The notes under the pieces are model-generated. The model was not told where the DNA came from. It ran no database searches and worked only from the letters and a program-made list of their open reading frames with translations. Positions 56,992 to 64,000 of a stretch of 64,000 bases of DNA are shown here, piece by piece; position 1 is the stretch's first letter, and each line of letters starts with the position of its first letter. Location: the NCBI RefSeq assembly GCF_001445655.1, contig NZ_LNBE01000004.1, forward strand, positions 1,674,001-1,738,000, given 5' to 3'. The position numbers and the translations under genes are program-made. This DNA comes from Streptomyces roseifaciens (GTDB taxonomy: Bacteria > Actinomycetota > Actinomycetes > Streptomycetales > Streptomycetaceae).

Positions 56992-58266
56992 TCAGCCCGT
57001 CGGCTGAGCAGGCTCGGCCGCCCCGTCGGCCGCCCCGTCAGTCGGCTCGTCAGCCGCCTCGGCCTGCCCGCCACAGAACACCGCCTTGACGAGCCTCTGC
57101 GTCGCCTTCTGGAACGGCTCGGCCAGGGACATCGCGGCGTCGTCCACATAGTTCAGCGAGGCGGTCAGGGTCCTACTCCCGTCGGGCGTGCTGTACATCA
57201 GCGCCGCATGGCCCGCGATGCCGCCGTTGTGGGTGATGACGGTGCCGCCGCCGTCCGTGTCCTGCACGAACACCCCCAGGCCGTAGCCGACCTTGGGATG
57301 CGGCTTGCACATCTCGGCCAGCAGCGGGGCCGGCAGGAGCTTGCCGCCCACGAGCGCGGAGATGAACGTGTGGAGGTCCTTGGTGGTCGAGATCATGTCA
57401 CCGCCGCTGGAGATCCAGGAGGGGTTCTGACGGGTGACGTCGACCGTCTTGACCGTCTCGATGGGCTCGGCCGTCTCGGCCGTCTCGGCCCTCTTCTGCC
57501 GGCCGGCGTCCTCGTACCGGTAGTAGGCATGGGCGTGCGGCTCGGGGAGCTCCTGCCGGGTATCCGGCACCACGGTGCCCGACAGCCCGAGCGGCCCCAG
57601 GATCAGCCGCCGCATCTCCTCGGCGAGCGAGCGGCCGGTGGCCTTCTCGATCAGCAGCCTGGCCAGCACGTAGTTGGTGTTGGAGTAGCTCCAGTCCGTC
57701 CCCGGCTCGAACCGCGCGGGCTTGGACAACGCCAGCCGCACCAGCTCCTCCGGCCGGTAGGTCCTGAACCGGTTGTCCACCCACTCCTGGCCCTGCCAGG
57801 GGATCCCGGGCGCGACCGTCCCGTCGTCGTAGTACTCGCCGGTGAAGTTGAACACCCCGCTGGTGTGCTGCAGCAGCATCCGCACCGTGATCCGCCGGTC
57901 CAGCCCGAACTCGGGCAGGTGGTCGGCCACCGGGTCGTCCAGCCCGAACTCGCCCTCGTCCACCAGCTGTAGCACCAGGGTCGCGGTGAAGGTCTTGGTG
58001 TTGCTGCCGATCCGGACGTGCCCGTTCGTCGGCGGCTTCGCGGCCTCGCCCAGCTCGGCCACCCCGGCGCTGCCGACCCACTCGCCCCGCTCGTCGTGCA
58101 CGCGCAGCGACAGCCCGGCGAAACCGGAATCGACGATCTCCTCGATGGCCTTCTGCAGCTCAGGGCGATCCTGCCCGGCTCCGGCCGTCGGCACGGCCCC
58201 GCTGTCCGCGGTGGCCACCCCGGCGGCGTCGAGGGCTTCGGTGATCTCGGGGGTCGTGTTCGTCAT
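56992..58266 (-). CDS. Serine hydrolase, beta-lactamase class C family
   Basis: A 424-aa penicillin-binding-like hydrolase with all three motifs: S-x-x-K in VRIGSNTKTFTA, Y-S-N in GTDWSYSNTNYVL, and H-x-G in VITHNGGIAGH. No signal peptide is visible, so it may be cytoplasmic, unusual for a peptidase but common for esterase-type members. The C-terminus ends with an Ala/Asp/Glu-rich repeat. A middle insert has ETAETAEPIETVKTVD. It lies 39 bp after the DUF4097 gene, so the two are co-transcribed under the MarR-like regulator. Confidence 0.9.
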   Translation of the reverse strand: MTNTTPEITEALDAAGVATADSGAVPTAGAGQDRPELQKAIEEIVDSGFAGLSLRVHDERGEWVGSAGVAELGEAAKPPTNGHVRIGSNTKTFTATLVLQLVDEGEFGLDDPVADHLPEFGLDRRITVRMLLQHTSGVFNFTGEYYDDGTVAPGIPWQGQEWVDNRFRTYRPEELVRLALSKPARFEPGTDWSYSNTNYVLARLLIEKATGRSLAEEMRRLILGPLGLSGTVVPDTRQELPEPHAHAYYRYEDAGRQKRAETAETAEPIETVKTVDVTRQNPSWISSGGDMISTTKDLHTFISALVGGKLLPAPLLAEMCKPHPKVGYGLGVFVQDTDGGGTVITHNGGIAGHAALMYSTPDGSRTLTASLNYVDDAAMSLAEPFQKATQRLVKAVFCGGQAEAADEPTDGAADGAAEPAQPTG

Positions 58267-58305
58267 GCTGCTGCTCCTCAGAGGCTGCGGGACAAAGGCT
58301 GTGGG

Positions 58306-58977
58306 TCAGAGGCTGCGGGCGGTGATGTTGCCGTAGGCGGTGGTTGCGTGGATGTCGAGCTGGGTGTCGGTGCTGTCGGTGTTCTTGAGGGCGTTGTGGA
58401 TGCGGCCGTAGGAGGTGCCGGCGTCCAGGGAGGCGGAGACTCCGCGGGCGGCGCCGATGGTGATGTCGCCGGCCTCGGTGCGCAGGGTGACGGTGCCGTG
58501 CATGGCTTCGGTGATGTGGAGGTTGCCCTTCTGGGTGCTGATCTGGGCGGGGCCGCCCAGGCGGCCGACGGTGATGTCGCCGGCGGCGAGGGTGAGGTGG
58601 GCGTTTGCGGTTTCGTCGAGCTTGATGGAGCCGTGGGCGCTGTTGAGGGTGACGTCGCCGAGGCGTCCGACGCCGCGGATCTCGGCGGTGGCGGTCTTCG
58701 CCTCGATGCGGGAGCCGGCGGGCAGCTGGATGGTCACCTCGACGGATCCGGGGTTGCCGAGGGTCCGGGTCTCCGCCGCCGGGTCCGCGATCCGCAGGAC
58801 GCCGTCGCCGTATTCGACGGTGGTCCGCTCCGCGGCCTTCACGTCGCGGCCCTTGGAGGCGTCCGCGGGCAGGACCTCGACGGTGGTGTCGGTGCGGTCG
58901 GCTGCGATGAAGCGGATGCGTCCGGCGGGGATGTCGAGGACGGCGGCGACGGCGGCGGGGGTGTGGAACTTCTGCAT
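58306..58977 (-). CDS. DUF4097-like beta-strand repeat protein
   Basis: A 223-aa protein made almost wholly of beta-strand repeats of about 20 residues (GVGRLGDVTLNSAHGSIKLDE, AGDITVGRLGGPAQISTQKGNL, GDITIGAARGVSASLDAG), the DUF4097/DUF2807-type right-handed solenoid. No signal peptide or membrane segment. ATG 58977 has AGGAG 6 nt upstream. A promoter with -35 TTGCGG and -10 TAGCGT (17-bp spacer, minus strand, 59015-59043) precedes it and overlaps the CGTTGC operator array. Function unknown. Confidence 0.85.
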   Translation of the reverse strand: MQKFHTPAAVAAVLDIPAGRIRFIAADRTDTTVEVLPADASKGRDVKAAERTTVEYGDGVLRIADPAAETRTLGNPGSVEVTIQLPAGSRIEAKTATAEIRGVGRLGDVTLNSAHGSIKLDETANAHLTLAAGDITVGRLGGPAQISTQKGNLHITEAMHGTVTLRTEAGDITIGAARGVSASLDAGTSYGRIHNALKNTDSTDTQLDIHATTAYGNITARSL

Positions 58978-58994
58978 GATGTTCTCCTGCGACT

Positions 58995-59142
58995 CGTTGT
59001 TTCGAACAAGGGAAACGCTACGTTGCATTCCAAAGCTCCGCAACGACTTCGTTGCGCAAAAACAACATCACCGCAGGTCAGGGCGTAAAGATCGTTGCAA
59101 CAGCCCTGAACGTAACGCAACGAAAGCCACCTCTCTCGTTGC
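58995..59142. promoter_or_regulatory. CGTTGC operator array in the divergent promoter
   Basis: CGTTGC or its complement occurs at 59021, 59040-59055 (perfect palindrome GCAACG-ACTT-CGTTGC), 59093, 59117 and 59137, with a CGTTGT variant at 58995. The palindrome covers the -35 of the DUF4097 promoter, and the 59137 copy covers the -35 (TTGCAA 59139-59144, with -10 TATGCT 59163-59168) of the MarR-like gene, so both promoters can be repressed. Confidence 0.6.
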
Positions 59143-59209
59143 AATGAATTGAGAGTGAACGCTATGCTGGTGGCATCAAGGACCATCAAGGGGCACGAAG
59201 GAGACCGCG

Positions 59210-59965
59210 ATGCCGGGAGGCAGGCTCACCCAGCAGGACCGTCAGCAGATCGCGCTGGGACTGGCCGACGGCCTCGCCTACGCGGAGATCGCCAGACGTC
59301 TGGACCGTCCGACCTCGACGATCACGCGTGAGGTGATGCGCAACGGCGGCCCCACTGCCTACCGCGCCGACCTGGCCCACCGCGCCACCGAACGCCGCAC
59401 CCACCGGCGCAAGCAGGCCGCGCCCCAGGGGCCGGCGGCGTCCCCGCAGGCCCACGGGCGCGACGCCGAGGCCGTGCGCGAGTACGAGGAGCTGTTCACC
59501 ACCGTCCTCATGGCTTCGGGCATGCCCAAGATGACGTCCCGGGTGCTGGCCTGCCTCACCCTCACCGACTCCGGCAGCCTCACCGCCGCCGAACTCGTCC
59601 AGCACCTTCAGGTCAGCCCGGCGTCCATCTCCAAAGCGATCACGTTCCTCGAGAGCCAGAGCCTCGTCCGCCGGGAACGCGACGCACGCCGCCGCGAGCG
59701 CTACGTCGTCGACGACGACGTCTGGTACCAGTCGATGATGGCCAGCGCCCGCGCCACCGCCCAGCTCGTCGAGATCGCAAGGCAGGGCGTCGGCATCCTC
59801 GGCCCCGACACCCAGGCCGCCGCCCGCCTCGAAAACATCGCCCGCTTCGTCGACTTCGTCAGCGAGAGCATCACCCGCGCCGCAGAACAGGCCCGCGACG
59901 TCCTCCACACCAAGCCCGTAGCGACCCCGGGCGCCACCGCCGAGCCGCACGCGGACCGCGAATAG
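59210..59965 (+). CDS. Regulator with IS30-type and MarR/GbsR-type DNA-binding domains
   Basis: A 251-aa regulator with two DNA-binding parts: an N-terminal helix-turn-helix like that of IS30 transposases (LTQQDRQQIALGLADGLAYAEIARRLDRPTSTITREV) and a MarR/GbsR-like winged helix (LTLTDSGSLTAAELVQHLQVSPASISKAITFLESQSLVRRERDARRRERYVV). ATG 59210 has GAAGGAG upstream. It is divergent from the DUF4097-hydrolase operon, with an array of CGTTGC sites between them, so autoregulation and control of that operon are likely. Confidence 0.88.
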   Translation: MPGGRLTQQDRQQIALGLADGLAYAEIARRLDRPTSTITREVMRNGGPTAYRADLAHRATERRTHRRKQAAPQGPAASPQAHGRDAEAVREYEELFTTVLMASGMPKMTSRVLACLTLTDSGSLTAAELVQHLQVSPASISKAITFLESQSLVRRERDARRRERYVVDDDVWYQSMMASARATAQLVEIARQGVGILGPDTQAAARLENIARFVDFVSESITRAAEQARDVLHTKPVATPGATAEPHADRE

Positions 59966-60043
59966 GCAACCGCCTCGTCGGCCACACGCGGGTGCTGGTG
60001 GCCGGCGGCGGACCGCCGACGGCGGACGGGGGCTTCCCTCTGG

Positions 60044-60091
60044 CCCGGTTGCCAGCCCGGATGCCGACCCGGATGCCGACCCGGACGGCCG
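60044..60091. repeat. 12-bp tandem repeat x4
   Basis: CCCGGTTGCCAG, CCCGGATGCCGA, CCCGGATGCCGA and CCCGGACGGCCG follow one another at 60044, 60056, 60068 and 60080. The surrounding 296-bp spacer (59966-60261) between two convergent genes holds no supported gene. Confidence 0.75.
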
Positions 60092-60261
60092 GGAGCCCGC
60101 TGTTGATCACGCCGTGCCGTCCCGGCGAGCACCGCCTGCAGCCCGCTCGCCGGGCCCGGGCCCGGGCCGCCGCAGCCGCCGTCGCCGACGGGCGTTGGCC
60201 CCGGCGGACGCTGCTGGACGGCGGCGGATGAGACCAGGACTGCCGCTGCTTGTCGTGCGCC

Positions 60262-61683
60262 TCACTCCGGCCCAGGGCCGAGATCCGCAAGCGCGGCTCC
60301 CAGCCGACGTGCACCTTCGGTCAGCTCCAAGCGGTCGGCTGTGGCGGCGAACCCGATGCGCAGGTGAGCCGCTGGTGGCTCGGTGGCGAAGTAGCGGCTG
60401 CCGGCGCTCACGGCCACGCCTCGTTGCCGGGCGGCGCTCGTCAGTACGGTGTCGTCCACGCCGGGCGGCAGGCGAACCCACAGGTGGAGTCCGCCGGTGG
60501 GCAGCGCGGCCAAGGACGCGCCGGGGACTCCCTGGGTGATCGCGGCGGCCAGCACGGCGCACCGCTCCCGGAGCGCCGTGCCGAGTGACCGGACGTGCCG
60601 GTCCCAGGACGGGGAGCTGAGCACCTCCAGCGCGGACTCCTGGAGCGGGCGGGTGACGAAGAAGTCGTCGACCAGGCGCACCGCCCGCATGCGCTCCATC
60701 ACCGGCCCGCGGGCCACCAGTGCCCCGATCCGCAGGCTCGGCGCCGCGGGCTTGGTGAGTGAGGTCACGTAGACGACCGTGCCGTCGCGATCGTCGGCCA
60801 CCAGTGGCCGCGGCACCGGGCCGCCGTGTCCCAGGTGCCGCGCGAAGTCGTCCTCGATCACGAACGCGCCCGAAGCGCGCGCCACGTCGAGGATCTGGCT
60901 GCGCCGTTCGGGCGCCAGCACGGCGCCGGTCGGATTCTGGTAGGCCGGCTGGCAGTACAGCAGTCGTGCGCCGGTCATCGCGAACGCGTCGGCCAGCAGG
61001 TCGGGCTGGACGCCGTCGGCGTCGAGCGGCACCGGCACCGGCCGCAGCCCTGCGGCGCGGGCCGCGGCCAGAGCCCGGGGATAGGTGGGTGACTCCACCA
61101 GGACCGGGCTGCCGGGCCCGGCGATCGCCCGGAACGCGATCGACAGGGCGCTCTGCCCGCCGGCGGTGACCAGCACGTCCTCCGGTGCCACGCTGCCGCC
61201 CACGATCCGGGCGAACACGGTGCGCAGCGCCGTCAGGCCGCCGGCCGGGGCCCGGTCCCAGGCGTCCGGACGGCGTGCCGCCCGCGCCAGCGCCGCGCTC
61301 AGGGCCCGGGTGGGCTGGAGTGAGCGGTGCACATAACCGCCGTCCATGGTGATCGTCCCGGCCGGTGGCGGTCCGAGCGGGTCGGCGATCAAGTGGGTGT
61401 CGACGGCGCGGTCGGTGAGGGCGACCGTCTGCCAGTCCGTGTTCCCGGCAGTGGCTCCGTCGTCGAGCCGGGTGCGCTGCGCCACGTACGTCCCACTGCC
61501 CGGACGGGTCACCACCGCGCCTTCGGCGGCCAGTGCGGCGATGGCCCGCGCCACGGTCGCAGGGCCGACCCGGTACTCCTTGATCAGCTCCCGGCTGCTC
61601 GGCAGCCGGTCGCCGGGGGAAAGCCGGGAGAGCAGCGTCCGCAGACTGTCGGCCAACTCACCAGAAGTGCTACCGTCATTCAT
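60262..61683 (-). CDS. MocR-type regulator (GntR plus aminotransferase domain)
   Basis: A 473-aa protein with an N-terminal GntR winged helix (SLRTLLSRLSPGDRLPSSRELIKEYRVGPATVARAIAAL) and a C-terminal fold-type I aminotransferase domain that binds PLP through the Lys in YVTSLTKPAAPSLRIG; the Asn and Asp cofactor contacts are in QPAYQNPTGAVL and FVIEDDFA. MocR proteins sense PLP-linked amines or amino acids. It starts at ATG 61683, whose codon overlaps the ATG of the divergent aminotransferase gene on the other strand (shared CATG). It surely regulates that gene. Confidence 0.92.
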   Translation of the reverse strand: MNDGSTSGELADSLRTLLSRLSPGDRLPSSRELIKEYRVGPATVARAIAALAAEGAVVTRPGSGTYVAQRTRLDDGATAGNTDWQTVALTDRAVDTHLIADPLGPPPAGTITMDGGYVHRSLQPTRALSAALARAARRPDAWDRAPAGGLTALRTVFARIVGGSVAPEDVLVTAGGQSALSIAFRAIAGPGSPVLVESPTYPRALAAARAAGLRPVPVPLDADGVQPDLLADAFAMTGARLLYCQPAYQNPTGAVLAPERRSQILDVARASGAFVIEDDFARHLGHGGPVPRPLVADDRDGTVVYVTSLTKPAAPSLRIGALVARGPVMERMRAVRLVDDFFVTRPLQESALEVLSSPSWDRHVRSLGTALRERCAVLAAAITQGVPGASLAALPTGGLHLWVRLPPGVDDTVLTSAARQRGVAVSAGSRYFATEPPAAHLRIGFAATADRLELTEGARRLGAALADLGPGPE

Positions 61684-62920
61684 GAGAGATGAGAATAGCG
61701 CTACTGGATCTGCTCCGGAAGCACTTCAGCTGGACGTCGCCGCCCTGCGGGCCGACACCCCGGGGTGCCGTCAGGTCATCCACTTCAACAACGCGGGCTG
61801 TGGCCTGCTGGCAGCCCCGGTACTCGACGCGATGGTCGGCCATCTGCACCTCGAGGCGCGGATCGGTGGTTACGAGGCGTCGGCCGTCCAGGCCGCCGAA
61901 GTCCGCGCGTTCTACACGGAGATCGCCTCCCTCATCAACACCACGCCCGACAACATCGCCTTCGCGGGCAGCGCCACCCACGCCTACGCCAACGCCCTGT
62001 CGTCGATCCCTTTCGAGGCCGGCGACGTCATCCTCACCACCCGCGACGACTTCGTCTCCAACCAGATCGCCTTCCTGTCCCTGCGCAAGCGATTCGGCGT
62101 ACGCATCGTCCACGCACCCGACGCACCCGAGGGCGGGGTCGATGTGGAGGCGATGGCCGCGCTGATGCGGACCCACCGCCCGCGCCTGGTGTCCGCCACC
62201 CATGTCCCCACCAACTCGGGCCTGGTCTCGCCGGTTGCCGAGATCGGCCGCCACTGCCGCGAGCTGGACCTGCTCTACCTGGTCGACGCCTGCCAGTCGG
62301 TGGGCCAGTTCGTCATCGACGTGGAAGAGATCGGCTGCGACCTCCTCACCGCCACCTGCCGCAAATTCCTCCGCGGCCCGCGCGGTTCCGGATTCCTGTA
62401 CGTCTCCGATCGCGTCCTGCGCGCGGGCTACGAACCGCTGTTCATCGACATGCACGGTGCCCGCTGGACCGGACCGGGCGGCTACGAGCCCGTCGGGACG
62501 GCGGCCCGGTTCGAGGAGTGGGAGTTCCCGTACGCCACGGTGCTCGGCAGCGCCGCCGCGACGCGCTATGCCCGCAAGGTCGGCATCGAGGCGATCGAGC
62601 AGCGCACGCCGGCGCTCGCGGCCCGGCTGCGCGACCGGCTCGTCCCCGTACCCGGAGTGCGCGTGCTCGACCGCGGCCCACGCCTTGCCGCACTCGTCAC
62701 CTTCGGCGTGGAGGGCTGGCAGCCGCAGCCGTTCAAGGCGGCCATGGACGCCCGCGGCATCAACTCGGCACTCAGCTTCCGCGAGTTCGCGCAGTTCGAC
62801 TTCGCGGACAAGGGCGTCGAATGGTGTCTGCGCCTGTCGCCGCACTACTACAACACCGAGGAGGAGGTGGACCACGTCGCCGCCGCGGTCGCGGACCTCG
62901 TCGGCCAGGGACGGCGATGA
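61682..62920 (+). CDS. Class V aminotransferase family enzyme
   Basis: A 412-aa PLP enzyme of the NifS/IscS-like class V group: HFNNAGCGLLAAPVLDAM, the cofactor Asp in LLYLVDACQSVGQ, and the PLP Lys in LTATCRKFLRGPRGSGFLYV. It resembles the cysteine desulfurase-like/isopenicillin N epimerase-like branch; without a conserved catalytic Cys loop it may be a lyase, epimerase or aminotransferase. ATG 61682 shares three of its bases' positions with the opposite start. The stop overlaps the MFS gene by 4 bp, so enzyme and exporter are coupled and under MocR control. Confidence 0.9.
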   Translation: MRDENSATGSAPEALQLDVAALRADTPGCRQVIHFNNAGCGLLAAPVLDAMVGHLHLEARIGGYEASAVQAAEVRAFYTEIASLINTTPDNIAFAGSATHAYANALSSIPFEAGDVILTTRDDFVSNQIAFLSLRKRFGVRIVHAPDAPEGGVDVEAMAALMRTHRPRLVSATHVPTNSGLVSPVAEIGRHCRELDLLYLVDACQSVGQFVIDVEEIGCDLLTATCRKFLRGPRGSGFLYVSDRVLRAGYEPLFIDMHGARWTGPGGYEPVGTAARFEEWEFPYATVLGSAAATRYARKVGIEAIEQRTPALAARLRDRLVPVPGVRVLDRGPRLAALVTFGVEGWQPQPFKAAMDARGINSALSFREFAQFDFADKGVEWCLRLSPHYYNTEEEVDHVAAAVADLVGQGRR

Positions 62921-64000
62921 CGGCTACGGAGACGCGCGCCGAGGAGCCGTCCACAGAAAGTCTGTGGCGCAACGGCGACTTCCTCAGGTTCTGGCTCGGC
63001 GAGACACTCTCGCTCCTCGGCACCCAGATCACGAACCTCGCCCTGCCGCTGACCGCGATCACCGCCTTCGACGCCACCGACGAGCAGGTCGGTGTCCTGC
63101 GGTTCCTGCAGCTCGTCCCCTACCTCGGGCTCGCCCTGGTCTTCGGGGTGTGGGTGGACCGGGCCCGGCGTCGGCGGATCATGCTCGGCGCCAACCTCGT
63201 CCGGATGGTCCTGCTGGCCCTCGTGCCCGTCCTGTACTGGACGGACGCGCTCAGCATGGTCTCGCTCCTGGCGATCGCCTGTGCCGTCGGCGTCGCCTCG
63301 GTGATGTTCGACGTGAGCTGGATGTCGTACGTGCCCACTCTCGTACGCGACCCCAAGCACTATGTCGAAGCCGGCGCCAAGATGGGGATGAGCTCATCGG
63401 CGGCGGACGTGGCGGGACCCGGGCTCGCCGGTGTCCTGGTCGGCGCCCTGACCGCACCCGTGGCGCTGATCGTGGACGCGTTCTCCTATCTGGTGTCCCT
63501 GGTCTCGCTGCTGCTCATCCGCACCCCCGAGCCCCACCCTCAGCCCCTGGCCGCACGACGGCACGTGCCGACCGAACTCCGGGACGGCCTGCGCTGGGTC
63601 CTGAAGAACCCGGTCCTGCGGTCCCTCGCGCTCATCGGATTCTGCTGCAACTTCTCCATGGTGACCGTATGGACCATGTTCCTGCTGTACGGAACACGCG
63701 ACCTGCACCTGGAGTCGACGACCCTCGGCGGCATCTTCGCCACCGCCTCCGTGGGCGGACTGATCGGCGCGGCGATCTCCCGGAAGGTCATCCGGCGCTT
63801 CCGGCTCGGTCTCGTCTACCTGGTCGCCCAGTCGGCCCTTCTCGCCGGCCCGATGCTGATCGTCCTGGCCACCGGCCCCCGGCCGGTGATGGTGGTGATG
63901 TTCGTCCTCTCCTTCTTCATCACCTACCTCGGGCTCGGCGTCGCCGGCGTCGTCATCGTCAGCCTGCGCCAGGCCAGTACCCCGCAGTCGATGATGGGCC
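62917..64000 (+). CDS. MFS exporter (partial, runs off the window)
   Basis: At least 361 residues with about ten membrane segments visible before the window ends. It is of the MFS_3/EntS type (DFLRFWLGETLSLLGTQITNLALPLTAI, FGVWVDRARRRRIMLGANLVRM). ATG 62917 overlaps the aminotransferase stop (ATGA). It probably exports the product or toxic substrate of the aminotransferase and is part of the MocR-controlled unit. Confidence 0.9.
   Translation, partial: MTATETRAEEPSTESLWRNGDFLRFWLGETLSLLGTQITNLALPLTAITAFDATDEQVGVLRFLQLVPYLGLALVFGVWVDRARRRRIMLGANLVRMVLLALVPVLYWTDALSMVSLLAIACAVGVASVMFDVSWMSYVPTLVRDPKHYVEAGAKMGMSSSAADVAGPGLAGVLVGALTAPVALIVDAFSYLVSLVSLLLIRTPEPHPQPLAARRHVPTELRDGLRWVLKNPVLRSLALIGFCCNFSMVTVWTMFLLYGTRDLHLESTTLGGIFATASVGGLIGAAISRKVIRRFRLGLVYLVAQSALLAGPMLIVLATGPRPVMVVMFVLSFFITYLGLGVAGVVIVSLRQASTPQSMMG

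Noticed and set aside
1..64000. CRISPR arrays, complete insertion sequences, phage attachment sites or origins
   Set aside because: No regularly spaced repeats with unique spacers, no terminal inverted repeats around the transposase-like gene, and no integrase or DnaA-box cluster were seen.

Overview
The window looks like a chromosomal segment of a Streptomyces or close relative. It is very GC-rich, codon third positions are almost all G or C, GTG (and some TTG) starts are common, genes often overlap by 4 bp, and the left end (upp, a small basic protein, a deaminase-associated protein, tadA, a serine tRNA) has a typical streptomycete look. Everything below is read from the sequence; no database search was possible.

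Layout. (1) 1-2.8 kb: housekeeping block: upp, tadA and tRNA-Ser(CGA). (2) 2.8-6.4 kb: MFS exporter, a nitroreductase-VOC-VOC fusion protein and an aldo/keto reductase. (3) 6.5-18.5 kb: a probable natural-product cluster. A six-gene minus-strand operon (sugar-phosphate cyclase of the valiolone-synthase family, bicupin, cupin, Tat-exported BBE-type flavin oxidase, two membrane acyltransferases) faces two plus-strand transaldolase-like genes that have lost the Schiff-base lysine. These converge on a fused aminodeoxychorismate synthase (pabAB) and a methyltransferase. A PucR-type regulator (18.8 kb) follows. (4) 21-25.1 kb: a transposase-derived protein, a LysE exporter, and an NmrA-like protein divergent from an AraC regulator. 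(5) 25.3-31.4 kb: a tightly coupled operon of a CysK-like PLP enzyme, a 31-codon small ORF, an ATP-grasp ligase, an FMN reductase, a serine acetyltransferase, a methyltransferase and an MFS exporter. A perfect CRP-type palindrome lies upstream. This looks like a pathway from O-acetylserine to a modified amino acid or small peptide. (6) 31.4-35.5 kb: VOC protein, AraC-GyrI regulator, VWA protein and a broken XRE regulator. (7) 35.5-45.8 kb: assimilatory nitrate/nitrite reduction: nnaR, nitrate reductase, its flavoprotein, nirB, a nirD-narK fusion and a sirohydrochlorin chelatase-like gene, with GlnR-like boxes in the divergent promoter. (8) 46-50.5 kb: a PNPOx-family protein, a flavohemoglobin-like protein and a DevR/DevS-like two-component system. 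All three promoter regions carry the palindrome GGGCCG-N2-CGGCCC, suggesting a nitric oxide/hypoxia regulon next to the nitrate genes. (9) 50.7-64 kb: small enzymes and regulators (YCII, monooxygenase, TetR with three operators, VOC-cupin fusion, GNAT, serine hydrolase, DUF4097, MarR-like, MocR divergent from an aminotransferase and MFS).

How the genes work together. The nitrate block is self-contained: uptake (NarK), nitrate to nitrite (NasA and its flavoprotein), nitrite to ammonia (NirB/NirD), a siroheme-branch enzyme, and control by NnaR and probably GlnR; the neighbouring flavohemoglobin could remove NO by-product. The cyclitol cluster and the O-acetylserine cluster are the best candidates for undescribed biosynthetic systems. 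A recurring feature is short in-frame tandem-repeat tracts at domain junctions and C-termini, and short tandem duplications at gene borders.
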